A stretch of DNA of 64,000 nt from Rhodococcus qingshengii JCM 15477 (lineage in GTDB: Bacteria; Actinomycetota; Actinomycetes; Mycobacteriales; Mycobacteriaceae): assembly GCF_023221595.1 (NCBI RefSeq), contig NZ_CP096567.1:434001-498000 (forward strand), read 5' to 3'. This document shows, one piece after another, positions 33,266-43,064 of this stretch. The notes beneath the pieces are model-generated. The model searched no databases. It saw only the letters and a program-made list of their open reading frames with translations, and had not been told where the DNA came from. Both the position numbers and the translations under genes were made by a program. The stretch's first letter is position 1. Each line of letters opens with the position of its first letter.

Positions 33266-33436
33266 ATCGACCGGTTCGGGTGGTCGCAGGTTGTTGCTGC
33301 CCAGAATCTCGGTGTCACCCAGCGGCTGTCGGATCTTTATCGCGGCAAGTTGAGTAAGTTCTCGCTCGATGCCTTGGTCAATCTGGGTAGCAAGGTCGGT
33401 GTGCACGTCGGAGTGCATGTCGACACCGATGCCTAA
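33266..33436 (+). pseudogene. Remnant of an XRE-family antitoxin-like gene
   Basis: After an in-frame stop at 33263, the frame reads SQVVAAQNLGVTQRLSDLYR, GKLSKFSLDALVNLGSKVGV, HVGVHVDTDA and a stop at 33434. This is the second half of the HTH_37/HigA-like domain (normally LTQAEAA..LGVTQP..SDL.RGK...SLDALV). The first helices, start codon and toxin partner are gone. The rest of 33081-33532 shows no gene. Confidence 0.6.
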
Positions 33437-33532
33437 CCGATCACTGACGTGCGCCCGGTGCATGAACGGGTCCCGCGTGCAGGCAAGATTGTGGGCTGAG
33501 CACGGTAGTTGTCGCGAGAGGTCGGATTTGTC

Positions 33533-36500
33533 ATGGGTTCAGTGCACGAGGTCATCGAGGCGTTCCGTGAGGCTCCGTCGAATTCGGAGCGGGGCACGAA
33601 GTTCGAGCAGTTGATGGTCCGGTACTTCGAGCTCGATCCGCTGCTTTCGCAACAGTACGAGAAGGTGTGGCGCTGGATCGACTGGCCTGGCCGTAAGGGT
33701 AAGCCGGACACCGGCATCGACCTCGTAGCCCGCGAACGCGACACCGGCGAGTACACCGCTATCCAGTGCAAGTTCTACGAACCCACCAGAACCCTCTCCA
33801 AGGGCGATATCGACTCTTTCTTCACCGCATCGGGTAAGGCTCCGTTTTCCAATCGGGTGATCATCTCGACGACCGATCGGTGGGGGAAGAACGCCGAAGA
33901 GGCTCTGGAGGGACAGTCGATCCCGGTGCAGCGGATCGGGATGGCCGAGATCGCCGAATCCCCGATCGACTGGGACATCGCCTGGCCCCAAGGGGAGCTG
34001 CAGGTCAACCTGTCGGAGGCGAAACGTCACGAGCCGAAGCTGCATCAGCAGACCGCGATCGACGATGTCTTCGCCGGGTTCGAGAAGGGGAGCGACCGCG
34101 GCAAGCTGATCATGGCGTGCGGTACCGGAAAGACTTTTACAGCGCTCAAGATCGCGGAACGTGCAGCATTGGAGAACGGCGGCAACGCCCGCATCCTGTT
34201 CGCGGTGCCGTCGATCTCCCTGCTCTCACAAACCCTGCGGGAGTGGACCGCGCAAACACAGTTGGATCTGCGGGCGTTCGCGGTCTGCTCGGACACCAAG
34301 GTCTCCCGCTCCGCCGAAGACTTCAACATCCACGACGTCGCGATCCCGGTCACCACCGATCCGGCGAAGCTGGCGGCGGAGATGGCGCACCGTAAACGCG
34401 CCAAAGGTTTGACGGTGGTGTTCACCACCTACCAATCCCTGCCCGCCGTCGCGAAAGCGCAAGAGCTGGGGGTGGATCCGTTCGACCTGGTGATCTGCGA
34501 CGAAGCGCACCGCACCACCGGCGTCACCTTGTTCGGGGAGGACGATTCGAACTTCGTCCGCGTCCACGATGCCGAGTTCCTCAAGGCCACCCGCCGGCTG
34601 TACATGACGGCGACGCCGCGGATCTTCGACGAGACGGTCAAGGACAAGGCCGAAGAGCATTCGGCCGAGTTGACGTCGATGGACGACGAAACCGTCTACG
34701 GTCCGGAGTTTCACCGGCTTTCGTTCGGTGCGGCTGTCGAGCGGGGTCTGCTCACCGATTACAAGGTGATCGTGTTGACCGTCGACGAATCGTTGATGGC
34801 CGCGCCACTGCAAGATCAGCTTGCCGGCGTGCACAGCGAACTGCGTCTCGATGATGCGTCGAAGATCATCGGCTGCTGGAACGCGCTGGCCAAGCGCGCC
34901 GGTGAAACCCCCGAAGGAACAGGCTTCGCACCGGGGGAGGCGCCGATGCGCCGCGCGGTCGCGTTCGCCAAGGACATCGCCGCCTCCAAGCAGGTCGCCG
35001 AAGTATTCCCGACGGTCGTCGATGCCTACCGTGACCTGCTCGAGAACAGCGAAAACGACGGCGGCACGGTCGATTCCACCAACCTGGACTTGACGTGTTC
35101 GGTGCGCCATGTGGACGGCACGTTCAACGCGCTGCAGCGCAACGAACAACTCTCCTGGCTCAAGGCACCGATCCCTGAGGGGGAAGCCCGGATCCTGACC
35201 AACGCCCGCTGCCTCTCCGAAGGCGTGGATGTTCCGGCGTTGGATGCGGTGATGTTCCTCAACCCCCGCAACTCGGTGGTCGACGTGGTGCAATCCGTGG
35301 GCCGGGTGATGCGCAAATCCGACGGCAAGGACTACGGCTACATCATTCTGCCGGTCGCGGTGCCGGCCGGAGTCAGCCCGTCGGAGGCGTTGTCGAACAA
35401 CACCCGGTTCAAAGTGGTGTGGCAGGTCCTCAACGCGCTTCGCGCCCATGATGATCGGTTCAACGCGATGGTCAACTCCATCGCCCTCAACGCCACCACC
35501 AACAAGAAGGACGGCAAGGGCAACGACCGCCTCCTCGGTGGGCACATCGGACCACTCGTCGAGGTGGGCGAGAGCTTCGACAACAACGGCAACAGCAGTA
35601 GCGGTAGCAGCGGTAATGGTGTCGATGGAACGGGTTCCGGCAACGATTCTGCGCAGGGTGTCGCCGACGGCACCAACACCGGCGACGGTGGTGGGATGGC
35701 GACGCAGATGGCGTTGTTCTCCCTCTCCGAATGGCAGGAAGCGATCTACGCGAAGATCGTCGACAAGGTCGGCACCCGCGCCTACTGGGAAGACTGGGCC
35801 GGTGACGTCTCCGACATCGCCGCCGCGCAGATCACCCGCATCAACGCCCTCCTCGCCGGCGCCAACACCGCAGTGGCGGAAGAGTTCGAGCGGTTCCTCA
35901 CCGGTTTGCGCGACAACCTCAACGATTCGATCAGCCGCGACGACGCGATCAGCATGCTTTCGCAGCATCTGATCACCAAGCCCGTGTTCGACGCCTTGTT
36001 TGCCGAGCACGACTTCGCATCCCACAATCCGGTTTCGCGGGTGATGCAGTCGATGGTCGACACCCTCGACGACAGCGGTCTGGAAGCGGAAACCGCCAGC
36101 CTCGACGCCTTCTACGCCTCCGTGCGAGTCCGGGCTACCGAGGTGACGAGCGCCGAAGGCAAACAGAAAGTCATCGCGGAACTGTATGAACGGTTCTTCA
36201 AGATCGGCTTCAAGAAGCAGTCCGACGCCCTCGGTATCGTCTACACCCCGGTGGAGATCGTCGACTTCATCCTCCGCGCCGCCGATGCGGCACTGCGGGA
36301 TTCGTTCGGACGTGGCCTCACCGACGAAGACGTGCATGTTCTCGATCCATTTACCGGAACTGGAACGTTCATGACCAGGCTGCTGCAATCCGGGCTCATC
36401 AACCCGACCGATTTGGCCCGCAAGTATGCGAATGAGTTGCACGCCAACGAGATCACGCTGCTCGCCTACTACGTCGCCGCGGTGAATATCGAAACCACCT

Positions 36501-38533
36501 ATCACGCACTGGTGGATCAGGGCGGAGACGCGGCGTACGTTCCGTTCGAGGGCATCGTCCTCGCTGATACCTTTCAGATCACCGAAAGCGGTGACAGCCT
36601 CGACGCGGAGATGTTCCCGCAGAACAATGCTCGGATCATCCGCCAGAACGACACCCGCATCAACGTCGTCATCGGCAACCCGCCGTATTCGGTGGGGCAG
36701 ACCAGCGCGAACGATCTGAATGCGAACGTCGGTTACCCGACGTTGGACGGCCGCATCGCCGACACCTACGCGAAGCTCTCGACCGCGACGAACAAGAACA
36801 GCCTCTACGACTCCTACCTGCGCGCGTTCCGTTGGGCGACGGACCGCATCGGTGACTCCGGTGTGGTCGCATTCGTTTCCAACGGCGGTTGGGTGGACGG
36901 CAACACCGCCGACGGAATCCGACTGAGCATGGCCGAGGAATACGCACACATTTACGTCTACAACCTGCGCGGAAACCAGCGCACCGCCGGTGAACTGTCT
37001 CGCAAGGAAGGCGGAAAAGTTTTCGGCTCCGGTAGCCGCAACACCGTCGCCATCTTCATCGGCATCAAAAACCCGGCGCATCACGGTCTGTGCGAGATCC
37101 ACTACCGCGACATCGGCGACTACCTCACCCGCGAAGACAAACTCTGGATTGTCTCCGAAGGGCACCTCAATACCGTCGAGTGGCAGGCGATCACCCCAAA
37201 CAGTCACGGAGACTGGGCAAATCAGCGTGACGACACGTTCACGACCTGGCCGGCCATCGGAGACAAGAAGGGGACCGCGAGTACGGCAGTGTTCGCTCAG
37301 TTCTCAATGGGACTCAACTCCGCGAAAGACGCCTGGTGCTATAACTTCGCAGGTGATGCGCTGACCTCCAACATCGACCGACTTCTCGAGAACGTCAATC
37401 TTGCCGCGACGACTTTCGAAACGCTCGTAAGTAAGGGGGAAATGGCACGAACCGGTGTCGCGATGAGCAAGTTCCTTGATCAGAGACCAGACCTGGCTGA
37501 CGGCACGAAGCTGAAATGGAGCCGGAACCTGATCAATAGCGCGGCACGATACGCCCCGCTGACCGCCGACGAGGATGGGATGCGTATCGGCAGCTATCGG
37601 CCGTTCTGTAAGCAGCGTGCCTACCTTGACCGCAAGGTCAACGACATCATCTACCAAATCCCGTCGATGTTCCCCACACCGCACCACACAAACATCGGCT
37701 TCTACGTGGTCGGTACAGGCTCGGACAAACTGTTCTCAGCGTTGATGACCGACGAGATTCCCGATTTGTCCTTCTGGGGCTCGGGAAGTGGTCAGTTCTT
37801 CTCCCGATGGACCTACGTCAAGCCCGAATCGGCTGATGGTGAGCTAGATTTCGCTTCCACCGACACCACCGAGGTCGACGAGCACGGCTACCGCCGGGTC
37901 GACAACATCACCGACGGCGTCCTAGCCCTCTATGTCGGCGCGGTCGGCGATCAGGTGACCAAGGACGACATCTTCTACTACGTCTACGGACTGCTGCACG
38001 ATCCCGCCTACCGCGAGACCTACTCGGCGGACTTGAAGAAGATGCTCCCGCACATCCCGACCCCGGACAGCCGGGAACGTTTCGAGCAGTTCGCCGCGGC
38101 CGGTCGCCGGCTGTCCGAACTGCACGTCAACTACGAGTCCGTCGCGCCGTACGACCTCGACGTGCAGCTCAAGACCGGCGCGAACCTGGACGACCGTGAG
38201 ACGCTGCGGATTTCGAAGATGAAGTGGGGCAAGCGGAAAGACCCGGATACGGGTAAGAACGTCGACGACCGCACTACCATCGTCTACAACCCGAAGGTCA
38301 CCATCACAGGTATTCCGGAGGAAGCTGAACGCTTCATGCTCGGCTCGCGTTCGGCGTTGGCGTGGATCATCGAGCGCTACCAAGTCAAGACCGACAAGGC
38401 ATCCGGGATCGTCAGCGATCCCAACGGCTGGTGCGACGAGCATGACGACCCGACCTACATTGTCGAGTTGATCAAGCGTGTCACCACTGTCGCAGTCGAA
38501 ACCATGAAAACTGTTGATGGACTTCGCGCATGA
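33533..38533 (+). CDS. Type ISP single-chain restriction-modification enzyme
   Basis: 1666 residues. Order: Mrr-type nuclease (E25 in GTKFEQLM, D63 in DTGIDLVA, Q78-C-K80); SF2 translocase with Walker A ACGTGKTFTA near 205, DEAH in VICDEAHRT and QSVGRVMRKSDG as motif VI; a helical coupler; an N6-adenine methyltransferase with DPFTGTGTFMTRLL and NPPYS; and a C-terminal target-recognition region from about 1200. This is the LlaGI/LlaBIII architecture: methylation and cleavage in one chain. ATG 33533 has GAGAGG upstream; a TTG 24 bases earlier is possible. A Gly/Ser/Asn-rich low-complexity linker (NNGNSSSGSSGNG) lies near 685. All motifs intact, so probably active. Confidence 0.92.
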   Translation: MGSVHEVIEAFREAPSNSERGTKFEQLMVRYFELDPLLSQQYEKVWRWIDWPGRKGKPDTGIDLVARERDTGEYTAIQCKFYEPTRTLSKGDIDSFFTASGKAPFSNRVIISTTDRWGKNAEEALEGQSIPVQRIGMAEIAESPIDWDIAWPQGELQVNLSEAKRHEPKLHQQTAIDDVFAGFEKGSDRGKLIMACGTGKTFTALKIAERAALENGGNARILFAVPSISLLSQTLREWTAQTQLDLRAFAVCSDTKVSRSAEDFNIHDVAIPVTTDPAKLAAEMAHRKRAKGLTVVFTTYQSLPAVAKAQELGVDPFDLVICDEAHRTTGVTLFGEDDSNFVRVHDAEFLKATRRLYMTATPRIFDETVKDKAEEHSAELTSMDDETVYGPEFHRLSFGAAVERGLLTDYKVIVLTVDESLMAAPLQDQLAGVHSELRLDDASKIIGCWNALAKRAGETPEGTGFAPGEAPMRRAVAFAKDIAASKQVAEVFPTVVDAYRDLLENSENDGGTVDSTNLDLTCSVRHVDGTFNALQRNEQLSWLKAPIPEGEARILTNARCLSEGVDVPALDAVMFLNPRNSVVDVVQSVGRVMRKSDGKDYGYIILPVAVPAGVSPSEALSNNTRFKVVWQVLNALRAHDDRFNAMVNSIALNATTNKKDGKGNDRLLGGHIGPLVEVGESFDNNGNSSSGSSGNGVDGTGSGNDSAQGVADGTNTGDGGGMATQMALFSLSEWQEAIYAKIVDKVGTRAYWEDWAGDVSDIAAAQITRINALLAGANTAVAEEFERFLTGLRDNLNDSISRDDAISMLSQHLITKPVFDALFAEHDFASHNPVSRVMQSMVDTLDDSGLEAETASLDAFYASVRVRATEVTSAEGKQKVIAELYERFFKIGFKKQSDALGIVYTPVEIVDFILRAADAALRDSFGRGLTDEDVHVLDPFTGTGTFMTRLLQSGLINPTDLARKYANELHANEITLLAYYVAAVNIETTYHALVDQGGDAAYVPFEGIVLADTFQITESGDSLDAEMFPQNNARIIRQNDTRINVVIGNPPYSVGQTSANDLNANVGYPTLDGRIADTYAKLSTATNKNSLYDSYLRAFRWATDRIGDSGVVAFVSNGGWVDGNTADGIRLSMAEEYAHIYVYNLRGNQRTAGELSRKEGGKVFGSGSRNTVAIFIGIKNPAHHGLCEIHYRDIGDYLTREDKLWIVSEGHLNTVEWQAITPNSHGDWANQRDDTFTTWPAIGDKKGTASTAVFAQFSMGLNSAKDAWCYNFAGDALTSNIDRLLENVNLAATTFETLVSKGEMARTGVAMSKFLDQRPDLADGTKLKWSRNLINSAARYAPLTADEDGMRIGSYRPFCKQRAYLDRKVNDIIYQIPSMFPTPHHTNIGFYVVGTGSDKLFSALMTDEIPDLSFWGSGSGQFFSRWTYVKPESADGELDFASTDTTEVDEHGYRRVDNITDGVLALYVGAVGDQVTKDDIFYYVYGLLHDPAYRETYSADLKKMLPHIPTPDSRERFEQFAAAGRRLSELHVNYESVAPYDLDVQLKTGANLDDRETLRISKMKWGKRKDPDTGKNVDDRTTIVYNPKVTITGIPEEAERFMLGSRSALAWIIERYQVKTDKASGIVSDPNGWCDEHDDPTYIVELIKRVTTVAVETMKTVDGLRA

Positions 38534-38633
38534 AGACAACGGATCGCAGCGCGTGGCGCGAATCGCGACCCCGTAGACAATCGCCGAGGTGTAGGGCGTG
38601 CCATGCCGTCGCAGTTCCGGGCGGCGGTAACCG

Positions 38634-40043
38634 TTGAGTGCGACGTCCAGAAGTCAGGAGCGCGACAACGATTTAGCGGTCTTACGTGACCAACTCGAAC
38701 CCGTGATCGCGAGCCTTCGTGACCTTCATAACGGCGATAAACTTGCGGCGGGGTGCGAGCATCTCGGCCTGCCGACGCCGCCCGGCGAAGGCACGAAGGC
38801 CGAGCGCATCGGTGCGAGCTTCACTGCATTACCCGACAGTGACCTTCCTCAGGTCGCCGTGGCGGTCCTACGTGAGCTGAGGATGGCTGCAGCAACGCGC
38901 AATGCAGTTCAGGATGCGCTCTGGGCCTTGGCAGATTCACCACAGATCGAGCGCCGAACTCGGCGGGACATCGCACGAAGCCTCGACATCGAGGACGTGG
39001 CCATAGGTGGAGAGCGGCTCGTCTCGATGCTGGACGCACTGTGGATCCTCGACGACAGACTGTTCGGCGACCTCTTCAATGACCGGGGAAACCTGCGAGA
39101 CCGCGTCCACCGGCACGTCATCCACAATCCTGGGGACTGGTCCACCGAAGAGTTGTTCGAGCAACTCGGAGCGTTCGAGGCGAGTGACCGGCGGTTCGCG
39201 ATGTTCCTCGAACGACTGATGTCAGCTGACGTCGTCCTCGACGAGGCGGTCCAGCGACGTCTCGTCGACACAGTGAATCCGCACCTACATGCGGTGGGGC
39301 TCGCACTGATCGAGACCGGTGCAGATGGCGGCTACCCGGTGTTCGAAGTTGTTGCCACATCGGTAGCGCGCAACAGGCGGCCGAAGAACCTCGTCTTCGC
39401 CTCACCGGTGCGGCCGGACATCCGTTTCGTCGACGCTGTCGACAACGACATCGAGATCGTCGATCACGAGGATGCCGACACCAGAGCCCTTGTCTACGAC
39501 CGCTCCATTGGCCCGGACGGTATCTGTTGGCGTGATTTGCAGGCCTGGTGGAAAGAAACGGAAGGTTTGGATGACGACGAACTAGCGAAATCGACGCTGT
39601 ACAAACGTCTTCGGTCCAGTCTCCCCAAGACTTCCCCGCCACAGGCCTTTCTGTTCGACCAGTACCACCACATCTTCAAAGACTTCGTCCAAGACCTTCC
39701 CGCGCTCCTGCCCGAAGTATGGCTGCACTGGGACCCCAAAACGATCCGGCACCGCGGCGTGAATGCTCTGCCGAGACTCCGTATGGACTTTCTGTTGCTC
39801 ATGCCGGGGAGCACGCGGATCGTCCTCGAAGTCGATGGGCAGCATCACTATGCAACCGATGGGAAACCCGACCCGCGGCAGTACGCGAAGAACGTGTGCG
39901 CCGATCGCGAGCTGAAGCTGCGTGGGTACGAGGTCTTCCGGTTCGGTGCCACTGAGCTGCGAAACGACGCGCAGTCGCGAAAGTTGGTCCAGGACTTCTT
40001 CGAAGCACTCTTTCGGCGGTACGACGTTCCGGGCCTCACGTAG
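38634..40043 (+). CDS. AbiJ-NTD3-like defence protein with C-terminal nuclease domain
   Basis: 469 residues from a TTG. The middle part (HRHVIHNPGDWSTEELFEQL and DRRFAMFLERLMSADVVLDE) matches the AbiJ N-terminal-domain-3 type found in abortive-infection proteins. The C-terminal 110 residues form a PD-(D/E)XK/Vsr-like nuclease: RMDFLLLMPGSTRIVLEVDG with QHHY, then a FRFGATEL strand. Thus a phage-sensing module plus a DNA-cutting module. It lies 100 bases behind the restriction enzyme, same strand, as part of a defence run. Confidence 0.7.
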   Translation: MSATSRSQERDNDLAVLRDQLEPVIASLRDLHNGDKLAAGCEHLGLPTPPGEGTKAERIGASFTALPDSDLPQVAVAVLRELRMAAATRNAVQDALWALADSPQIERRTRRDIARSLDIEDVAIGGERLVSMLDALWILDDRLFGDLFNDRGNLRDRVHRHVIHNPGDWSTEELFEQLGAFEASDRRFAMFLERLMSADVVLDEAVQRRLVDTVNPHLHAVGLALIETGADGGYPVFEVVATSVARNRRPKNLVFASPVRPDIRFVDAVDNDIEIVDHEDADTRALVYDRSIGPDGICWRDLQAWWKETEGLDDDELAKSTLYKRLRSSLPKTSPPQAFLFDQYHHIFKDFVQDLPALLPEVWLHWDPKTIRHRGVNALPRLRMDFLLLMPGSTRIVLEVDGQHHYATDGKPDPRQYAKNVCADRELKLRGYEVFRFGATELRNDAQSRKLVQDFFEALFRRYDVPGLT

Positions 40044-40192
40044 TGCGCGGTGACCTGGAAAACGGAACTCCGCTAGCGACTTAGGACCACTGACAGTTCC
40101 GTGCACGCTGTGGTGGAATCGCCCCGATGGAGACCCCGCGCAAACCGATGACAAGTTGCAAACAGTGGAGACGATCGCGTCGGTGAATAAGG

Positions 40193-41419
40193 ATGCTGTT
40201 GTTCGTTTTCGAAATCGACCCTCACCCGATAGCGTGTGTACCTGTGCTCGATACCAGTCATCCGGGACCGGACTACACACTTCGATGGCCGAGGGAACTG
40301 TTCGTTCTCGAATCCAAAGCGCTGCGCGAACTTGTATTGAGTAACAAAGCGGAGTGGAACAGGGGAGTCGAGTGGTTGCTCACTGAAGCATTCGTCGCAG
40401 ATGTACCTGCCGACGATTTTCGCGAAGCTAGTCAAGGATTCCTTCGCTCAAGTGACGTGTGGGCATCGACTCCGGCCAAGCTGGGGCGCATAGGTACTAA
40501 ACCGGAGACCCTGTTTCTGCAAGATCTGATTTCGGCCGCTGAAAGACTTCCTGAAGAACATTCACCGCGACCCTATTACGCCGCCCGAGTATCCAGTCGC
40601 TCGTCTGAAGCTGCCCACCGTGACAGTCCTGACCTGGCTGCTGCGCAACGGGATTGGTTAAGAGAAGTGGCACTCATTCAAAATCGTGGATATCTAGATC
40701 GAGTTGCCCCCCGCCCGTGCGTCGATGACGATTTTCCTGGATTGCAGGATCAAGACCTCAAGCTAGACGAGGTGATCGCTGAACGATTGGGCGAAGCTGG
40801 CTTGTGGTGGCCACGCCCAGAAGTATGGGACGAACAAACGTTCTACAGTCTCATCGAAGTTTTCCATGATCTCGTGGCTAGACCGCGGGATCGCTGGCTC
40901 CACAATTTCAACGGTTGCGGATGGCACTACGAACGATTTGCTCCCTATCCGGCGCAAGTGCTGTACCGGTGGACGGTCAACCGAATGCTGAAGCGTCACG
41001 GGATCGATCTGATTCTGACCAAGAGCGGGGAAGACACTGGACGACTGGCTCATCGAGTCGACGAGGGACGCCAAGACCTCATCGATTCTGCGTTGGACGC
41101 TCCGGATCAGGAACGGAGAGTGTCTGTTTCGCACGCCATCGCACTATTTCGCTCACGAAACGCGGGTCGCGATGAGAAGCGCAGTGCATGCACCGTGCTC
41201 GCAAGCTTGCTCGAAGAGCGGCGCGCGCTTCTGAAATCTGAACTCTTCAAGAAAGACGAAGGAGCGCTGTTTCAGATTGCAAACGAGTTCGCCATTCGGC
41301 ATCGAGATGCCAAACAACACCCCGAGTATGACGATGCGTATCTCGATTGGATCTTTTGGTGGTACTTGTCCACAATCGAGCTCACCGACAAGCTAGTCCG
41401 CCGCCAGACCGACGGATAG
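40193..41419 (+). CDS. HEPN-like protein of the defence island
   Basis: 408 residues. The C-terminal region has NEFAIRHRDAKQHPEYDDAY followed by a Trp-rich helix; R371-DAKQ-H376 is the RX4H motif of HEPN ribonucleases, and this context is also seen as a C-terminal module of AbiJ-type proteins. The long N-terminal part is not recognised. Codon use is lower in GC than in the metal operons, suggesting separate transfer. It follows the AbiJ-like gene by 149 bases. An RNase effector is plausible; alternatively the protein is a sensor without activity. Confidence 0.55.
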   Translation: MLLFVFEIDPHPIACVPVLDTSHPGPDYTLRWPRELFVLESKALRELVLSNKAEWNRGVEWLLTEAFVADVPADDFREASQGFLRSSDVWASTPAKLGRIGTKPETLFLQDLISAAERLPEEHSPRPYYAARVSSRSSEAAHRDSPDLAAAQRDWLREVALIQNRGYLDRVAPRPCVDDDFPGLQDQDLKLDEVIAERLGEAGLWWPRPEVWDEQTFYSLIEVFHDLVARPRDRWLHNFNGCGWHYERFAPYPAQVLYRWTVNRMLKRHGIDLILTKSGEDTGRLAHRVDEGRQDLIDSALDAPDQERRVSVSHAIALFRSRNAGRDEKRSACTVLASLLEERRALLKSELFKKDEGALFQIANEFAIRHRDAKQHPEYDDAYLDWIFWWYLSTIELTDKLVRRQTDG

Positions 41420-41568
41420 CCGATCTGAGAGCTGAGGGGACTGCTGTTGCCAGAAATCTTCCCGACTCGTGACTTTTTGTTGCGTTTCAGGGCAAACTCC
41501 GTGAACAGCAACGGCTTCCGGAGACTTTAGTGTTCTTCAAGTTTCGTGGAGTTGGGGACTGCCCCCGT

Positions 41569-42354
41569 TCACAGTGAGGTCTTGTCCCATAAGATCGTTT
41601 CCAATAGGTTTTTCAGTCTGGCTTGGGCGGCTGGAGACTGCTGCTGCAACATGTGCGCGATCTCAGCTTCTGCACTATCGATCAGAGGCAATCGCCGGCG
41701 GAGCAAATCACTCGATTCCCCGCGGTACGTCTCTGCCTTCTCGTACGCCGCAATGACGTTGTCGAACCATTTCGTCAGTTCGTAGGCATCGTCAGGCCCG
41801 CAACCGGGGCCATCGCTCCAGGACGTTTCGAAGTCGTCGAACTGCTTGGACATGTCTTCAATTGCCGAACGAACTTCGGCCTCCAAAGTCACAGTCTTTG
41901 CGTAGAAGACCGCACCGGAAGCCGCGGCGATCCGGTCCCGCAGAAGTGAATCTGAGGTCTTTAACTCGTCTTTGTCACCGCGTCTCGCTGCGTCTCTGGA
42001 GCGCTCCAGGGCCGGTCGGATTGATCCAATCTGTGCCCACATGTCTGCGATGGCCTTCGTGTTATCTCGGCGATGGTTGAACTCGCGTTCGCGGATTGCG
42101 CGTGTCTCCGCAGTTTCCACCGACCTCTCCGCGATCACTGCGGACTGCTGAGCAATCCCAATTGACTTCCGAGACGAGGTGAGGGCAACCACTACGGCGA
42201 TGAGGGTGACCGATGCTGCCACCCATGCGGAGAGCGGTCCAAATACCTGCGTATTCCAGCCACCCCGAACGGTGATACCGCCGAATATTCCACCCACAAA
42301 GCCAGCGATGACCAGGGCAGTCACAGCGCCCAAGCGTCTCAAAAATTTTTGCAT
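41569..42354 (-). CDS. Hypothetical two-helix membrane protein with coiled coil
   Basis: 261 residues. Two N-terminal helices (about 8-30 and 40-60) are followed by a long cytoplasmic helical region (RSVETAETRAIREREFNHRR) and an all-alpha C-terminal half. No catalytic motif seen. Opposite orientation to its neighbours. Lower GC than the metal genes. Membrane-bound helical proteins are common in defence islands, but no function can be given. Confidence 0.6.
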   Translation of the reverse strand: MQKFLRRLGAVTALVIAGFVGGIFGGITVRGGWNTQVFGPLSAWVAASVTLIAVVVALTSSRKSIGIAQQSAVIAERSVETAETRAIREREFNHRRDNTKAIADMWAQIGSIRPALERSRDAARRGDKDELKTSDSLLRDRIAAASGAVFYAKTVTLEAEVRSAIEDMSKQFDDFETSWSDGPGCGPDDAYELTKWFDNVIAAYEKAETYRGESSDLLRRRLPLIDSAEAEIAHMLQQQSPAAQARLKNLLETILWDKTSL

Positions 42355-43064
42355 CTGCCCAGCCTATGGAGTGGCACCACATAGCACGAAGAGATGACGA
42401 AGCTAGGCTTCTTCGGCGGAGCCGGTGCTTTGTATATCGACGACCCCGTACCCGATCCAGATGATAGTGCCACCGCTAGGGTTGCTTTATGCCGATTGAG
42501 CTTTCAGGTCGTCCGATCTTCTTGGCGTCGCCGGGGAACCTCGCACACGAACGGGATATTTGTCGAAAGACCGTCTCCGCGTTCAATGAGGAACGAGCCA
42601 ACCCCGCCCGGGTTCACTTTCTCGTCCGAGGTTGGGAACAGTTCCCCGCGGGTGTCGGAAGGCCGCAAGCGAGGATTAATCCGTATATCGACGACTGCGA
42701 TTTCATGATCTTGATGTTGGGAGATCACTGGGGCTCTCCTCCAAGCCTCGACGGGCCCTATTCGTCGGGTACGGAGGAGGAGTTCCATCGCTGCCTTGAG
42801 CTGTTGGAATCATCGGATGCCTGCATGCGTGATCTCCTCGTTCTGTTCAAGACGATTGACGCCGGCCGTCTCCGTGACCCAGGCCCACAACTTTGCAAGG
42901 TGATGGACTTTCGTGACCGCTTGGAGCAGTCGAAGAGCTTGTTGTTTGATTGTCAATGGCCACGAAGTTCTCCCCGTAGGCGGCCAGTAGTTCTCCCCGC
43001 TGGTGGCCACGGGTTCTCCCCGGTGGCGGCCAGTTGTTTTTCCCCACCCGCTTTCTGATTTGGG

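Noticed and set aside
34226..37207. Long open frame (993 codons) antisense to the restriction enzyme
   Set aside because: It mirrors the codon pattern of the real gene, has no ribosome site and its protein is low-complexity with no domain; the plus strand has a full set of ISP motifs.
42958..43042. Short spaced repeats resembling a CRISPR array
   Set aside because: Repeats are degenerate, about 22 bases apart without unique spacers, and lie inside the IS21 end with matching copies at the other end: transposase binding sites.
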